This document shows positions 59,867-64,000 of a stretch of 64,000 nucleotides of DNA, one piece after another. Source of the stretch: Adiantum capillus-veneris (Eukaryota; Streptophyta; Polypodiopsida; Polypodiales; Pteridaceae); assembly GCA_014529385.2 (NCBI GenBank), contig CM043955.1, positions 140,666,140 to 140,730,139 of the forward strand, given 5' to 3'. The first letter of the stretch is position 1, and every line of letters starts with the position of its first letter. The translations under genes and the position numbers were made by a program. The notes under the pieces are model-generated. The model was not told the origin of the DNA, did no database searches, and was given only the letters and a program-made list of their open reading frames with translations.

Positions 59867-60310
59867 ATTGATTGATTGAATTATCATCCACGAAGGTCAG
59901 ATATGACCTATGGGACCGAAAAACAAAACAAAACAGTGCATACATCTCAGTTAAGGACTGAGGGTCCAATGAAACCTAAGGAGGGATAGGTGAGAGGGTA
60001 GCCAGTTTTGGAGTTTGAAACTCCTAGACAATGGCTTTACCTCCTCGGTAGACTGCCCATTTTCCTGTTCTGCGTGCTTCACGTACCTTTTGGAGTTCTA
60101 CCTTCTTTTGTTTAAGCTGGGTGGGTGTAAGGTCCTCTGCAAACCAAAGTGTGGTGTCTTTGAGAAGCCTCAATTGCTTGAGGAATTTTATTCGATCTGC
60201 CTTGGTATTGAAAGTGAGGATCGCATGGTTAGTGAGGTGTTCATGCGCTAGGGTGGTGATTGTTGCTTGGTTCTATTGTACTTTTGTAGGGATTGTCGCC
60301 TGAATTTGAG
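59790..60310 (-). pseudogene. Non-LTR (LINE-like) ORF C-terminus and 3' tail
   Basis: The minus frame from about 60,306 reads NHAILTFNTKADRIKFLKQL, WFAEDLTPTQLKQKKVELQK, and VREARRTGKWAVYRGGKAIV, then one TAG, and ends ATLSPIPP, stop. The pattern of a folded domain ending in DLT...R..GK.AVxRGGK is one I associate with ORF1-type proteins of plant non-LTR elements. The 3' sequence GGTCATATCTGACCTTCGTG, GATGATAATTCAATC and a long TC run (59,792-59,862) follow. It is a 5'-truncated copy, as usual for target-primed insertions. Confidence 0.55.
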
Positions 60311-60639
60311 CGAGGGACTCATTGAAATTGAGGTCCCCCCTCCCCTTTCCAATCGCTTGGGAGCCGTTCCTCCTATTTGGAGTCCTCCTTGACAACAGGG
60401 TATCACCAAGGGTATGTGTTGTGAGAATCATATGAAATTAAGGAACACCATCCCCTCACTAGGATACATTTGTCCCTAAGCCTCTACACCCATCTGCAGA
60501 AAACACGTATAAAGACAGAGCCAAATTTTAGAAGTGCCCGAAATTGAAATCTATGAGTACCTATGCATAACTTATGTCACTACGATTCTAACGACTACTT
60601 GTAGGCAGAAAACAGACATTGTTTCATATACTTACAGCC

Positions 60640-61123
60640 GCAGATAGCTCGTAGATGCGCGAGCGCGTATGCTCTGTTCTGTGAGAGGAATGCTTGGCAT
60701 TGTCACGTAGCTCTTTCCGAACTAGCGCAATGGTGCACTCGGATCAACAATGTGATGAACGAGCGAGGAATAGAGCCAGGATGAAGCTCACGCTCTCTCT
60801 CTTCCTCTCTCACACACAGTAGACGATAGCGCTAAACTTGATTATGATAAAAGTTTTCTTCCCTTACAAAAATGACCTAGGTACCTTATATACTAAGGCT
60901 ACCTTAGGTTAACCAAAAATAGAGTTGAGGGGTCAAATGGCTTGGTATTTACAATCTGGAATTTCCATTGCACCTTGGCTTCTGCAACTAGACTAGCTAC
61001 TTATTACAAATGATGTTTATGAACATAATCCGCAGTGTTTCATAACTCTCAGAGAATAACTCTTTGGTGCAAACATTGAGTTATGTTGTGTTGTTGACTT
61101 AGCCATCAACACTCCCCCCCCTC
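60640..61123 (-). mobile_element. Copia-type LTR with polypurine tract (5' edge only is certain)
   Basis: On the minus strand a purine run GGAGGGGGGGGAG (61,123-61,112) is followed by TGTTGATGGCTAAG at 61,111, the usual end of a copia internal region and start of its 3' LTR. The upstream phrase GATGACATGATCGCGG is one I associate with this region. A TATATAAGG box lies at 60,893-60,884. The LTR's other end is not defined, and no copia coding region remains. Confidence 0.5.
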
Positions 61124-61174
61124 CGCGATCATGTCATCCCTAACATGACCTGGTTGTCGATGTCGATGTGGTCT

Positions 61175-61324
61175 TTGTTGTCGTGTTACTAATGTGAAGA
61201 AAGTATAGGTTGTAGCCTTTGCATGAGCTTGTCTTGTTCGTCTAATCCGATGTACATAGTCTTCACATGATTCAGGAAAATCATAATTGATGACAAACTT
61301 TATGTCCTTCACATCCATGTTCAA
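61175..61324 (-). pseudogene. DEAD-box RNA helicase exon fragment
   Basis: The minus frame reads [20 protein letters not shown], then [20 protein letters not shown]. This is the motif V-VI region of DDX5/RH20-type helicases (GLDVKDI...VINYDFP...YVHRIGRTGRAG). The motif VI glycines are replaced (HRIRRTRQ for HRIGRTGR), so ATP use would be lost. It is fused on one side to the copia polypurine region and ends on the other three bases from the CATTAGGAG terminus at 61,327. Only about 50 codons remain. Confidence 0.8.
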
Positions 61325-61326
61325 AT

Positions 61327-64000
61327 CATTAGGAGAAATATGAACCTTGCATGGGCCTTGTAAGGAATCCTAATTTTTAGGGATTAAGGCTAATGGTGTG
61401 TAGGGTTAAGGGGACAAGGGCATTCAAGAAGCTAGTTTTGAGTAGGCTTTTCTAGCTTTTTTTTTAGACACATGTAGGATGTGGACCTAAGAGGTCACCT
61501 TCTCTCTCTAGCTTTTGAAAAGTGAAGGGAGTAAAGAGGTGTGGCCACATCATCAAAAACGTGGATCACTAAGAGCCAAAATTTGACTTTTAAAAAAAAA
61601 GTTATTTTTACTTATTTTTGACTTAAAACTCCCCCCCAACATATATCCATATCAAAAAAGTATTTTTTGACATTTTTTTAAACTTACAAGCACTAAAAGT
61701 CCAATTTTTCAAAAAAAAAACTCCCCCAAAAAAAAAAAACCTTTCTTCTCTCTTCCTCCTTCCTCCTCCCTCTTTTCTCCCTCTCCTCTCCCTCCCTGCC
61801 CCTTCTCTCCTCCTCCTCCCCTCTCTCCCTCTCTCCCACTGTCCCCTTCTCTCCTCCCATGTTCCTCCCTCTCCCTCCCTGCCCCCTTCTCTCCTCCTTC
61901 TCCACTCTCTCTCTCTCTCTCTCCCCCACTACCCCCTTGTCTTCTCCCATGTTCCTCTCTCTCCCTCCCCCCTCTCTCTTTTCATCCTTTGCTTCCTCAT
62001 GCAACAACTACCATGGTGCTCAAGGACATCACAAATCGTATGCATACATATTTGCTTGTTCGCAACGTTTGCATCGAAGGCCGCACGTGAGGGTGAGCAG
62101 AGGTCATCCCAGGAACCTCGTAGCATCGGTGAGATGAATGTTGACAATTCTTCAATATCTTGCCAATACCATCACATATTTGAATAAAACACCCCTTTAT
62201 GCAAGGTAACAATATACTTCTTACTTTTGATTGTGTTCTTCTTATCATAAACTTTGAAGTCTAAGGTGTTGCCTCTACTTGTTTTGTAGTGCTTGGCACA
62301 AAGGTTGCTTTTATGCACAAATAGTGAAAGGCTGCAGGTTAGAGAGGCCAAGTGTCACCACTTTTCCTCTAAAACAGTCTTCTTTGTTACATCTTGCAGG
62401 TAGGTGCTTCAAATCCATGCTTATTAGGGGTGGTAGTCTCATCCTAATGTATATTTTTATATTGTTTATTCCCAGCTAGATAGAAATACTTGCAAATTTG
62501 TACAACATATACTTAACAAGTGTCTTCATTATATAGCTTGCAAATGTTGAATTCATACATGTTTTTGTTACAAGGTGACCTCTTGTTATGCTAGTTGAGT
62601 GGCGTTGTTTGCAATAACGGCTCAAGGAACTGGCATAACATGAAGCTTTTACGGTGGCACAAAGCTCTCCTCAGCGGCAATGTGGCTCCCACTACACCAA
62701 AAATCATTATGCTGACATGAAGAGATCCCTAGTAGGACAATGCAAAAACTTGTCATCAGCAGCAACACACTCTTTCCTAACATGAGGGCACTCCTACCAA
62801 AGATATTTTTATGTGATAGGTCACCCCAGGAGCATACCATGTCATGGAATGGATGTAAGAACTATGACCACACTACTCCTTGTAAAGTGTTCACATATGT
62901 ATGTTTATCAAAGTTAATGAGAAGAAATTTGGACTTTTTTGTTTGTTGATGTGTAAGAGCACTCTAGGTCTACCATATTTTACATTGTTTGATAAGTTAA
63001 ATAAAATTTGTAGTCATTTAAAGTGTAAGTTTGTTTTTGTTTGGTAAGATTGTACATGAGAAGACATAATAAAGTATAAGAGATCTTGACGGAATAAGCC
63101 TCGATTAGATTCCTACCATGCACTTGTGACACCAGACCTCTCCGTGAACCTTTTGATTTCTATCATTGTGGGAAGTCTAAGGGTGGTCTATTTTCAAATT
63201 TTTAGCAATAACTATTTTTTAAAGGAAATTTTGGTTATTTTAAAGTTTGTACACAGTATAGGAGTTCATTCTGATTGTTTTCCTTCAGTTTCAATTTTTG
63301 ATCGAGGGCACTCCTTGGAAGCCACTTTTGAAGGTGTTAGGGTGAGATTTTGAGAAAGTTTTGTATGTAGGAAATGCAGTCCTTAACACAATAAAAAACA
63401 TTGGTTCTCTGAGTATTTTCAGATTCCATGGTTTTAATGCCTGTTCGAGCCCGTAGATTAAGGAAAAAGTAAGAAATGTCTGTTTTACATCATTTTTTAA
63501 GAAATTGCCAACTTGCATGTTGATTTTTGGAAAATCCGAGTAGGATATGATTTTTTTGCATCACACGATAGTCGAAGAGCGCGACGAGATGAACAAATTT
63601 ATGTGAGACAAGCCCAGACATATTCAGAGCCAATTGAACACTAGAAGCTCTTGAAAACAGCCAATTGAACACTAGAAGCTCTTGAAAACAAAAATTTTGG
63701 ATGGCCAGTTTGCGCGCCCTTGTGGCCCCTCTTGTTGAGGGTCCCTGGGCCCCTAAAATGACAAGTACAAGCTTTTTTTAATGCATGGCCATGAGATAGA
63801 ACTGGGCAGTTTAATGTGTTCATAGCAACCCCTCCCCCCCCCAAATGGCAGATACCTAAACCTTGTATCATGCTTATCAACCATTTTTTACTTCGTTGTG
63901 TCCATCCCCTGTTCTTGGAAATATCTTGGTCCCTATTTGTGCCTGGATGGGCATTCTACGCGCCATTGTGGTCCCTCTTGTTGAGGGTCTCTGGGGCTTC
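61327..64000. repeat. Right arm of the inverted repeat (runs off the window)
   Basis: It starts CATTAGGAGAAATATGAACC at 61,327 and is the reverse complement of 54,673-51,604, with substitutions, small indels and without the double hairpin. A 34-base phrase (CCAATTGAACACTAGAAGCT...) is duplicated at 63,628-63,690. The arm is still matching at 64,000. Confidence 0.88.

Overview
This window looks like repeat-rich nuclear DNA from a land plant. The evidence is a PPR pseudogene, a DEAD-box helicase exon, Ty1/copia and Ty3/gypsy retrotransposons of plant type, GT-AG introns, telomere-box-like TTTAGGG runs and abundant GA/CA/TA microsatellites. A fern, lycophyte or other large-genome plant would fit, but I cannot name the species. 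I see no rRNA, tRNA, CRISPR array or bacterial operon. Almost every coding stretch is a broken mobile-element gene.

Layout. 1-21,470: a + strand Ty3/gypsy element (5' LTR 1,914, gag, protease, RT, then RNase H, integrase and a partial 3' LTR at 21,010), preceded by a second copy of its RT segment. This gypsy pol is split by a 12.85-kb insertion (6,112-18,964) bounded by a 32-bp terminal inverted repeat with 29/32 matches. 21,835-29,778: two minus-strand copia elements in tandem that share one LTR. 29,780-35,200: short tandem duplications, microsatellites, a non-LTR tail and one possible host gene. 35,440-43,905: minus-strand gypsy remnants (one with a chromodomain) and a gag/protease-like region with W-[IV]-P-K repeats. 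44,600-49,100: a palindrome-bearing tandem repeat, a transposase-like remnant, GA repeats and a PPR pseudogene. 51,604-54,673 and 61,327-64,000: arms of a roughly 3-kb inverted repeat, with a 6.65-kb spacer holding another W-[IV]-P-K element, a non-LTR fragment, a copia-type LTR and a helicase exon.

The most interesting object is the 12.85-kb insertion. It appears to be a large multigene DNA transposon. It carries a multi-exon transposase-like gene (GDLK...CLYC...LHALCR...STQG.EKTHY), an unknown three-exon gene, a coiled-coil gene, a clear divergent histone H3-like histone-fold gene, a C48/Ulp1-like cysteine protease region directly downstream (possibly the same gene) with an RG-rich tail, and another unknown gene of about 400 codons. 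Between the genes and inside one intron lie four arrays of hairpin repeats sharing the core CGCTTGGT. Most of these genes are interrupted by only one or a few stops, so the insertion is decayed but still readable. The inner ends of the large inverted repeat begin with the same CATTAGGAGAA terminus, suggesting relatives of the same element family. The function of the gene set is inference; the homologies, introns and inverted repeats were read by eye.
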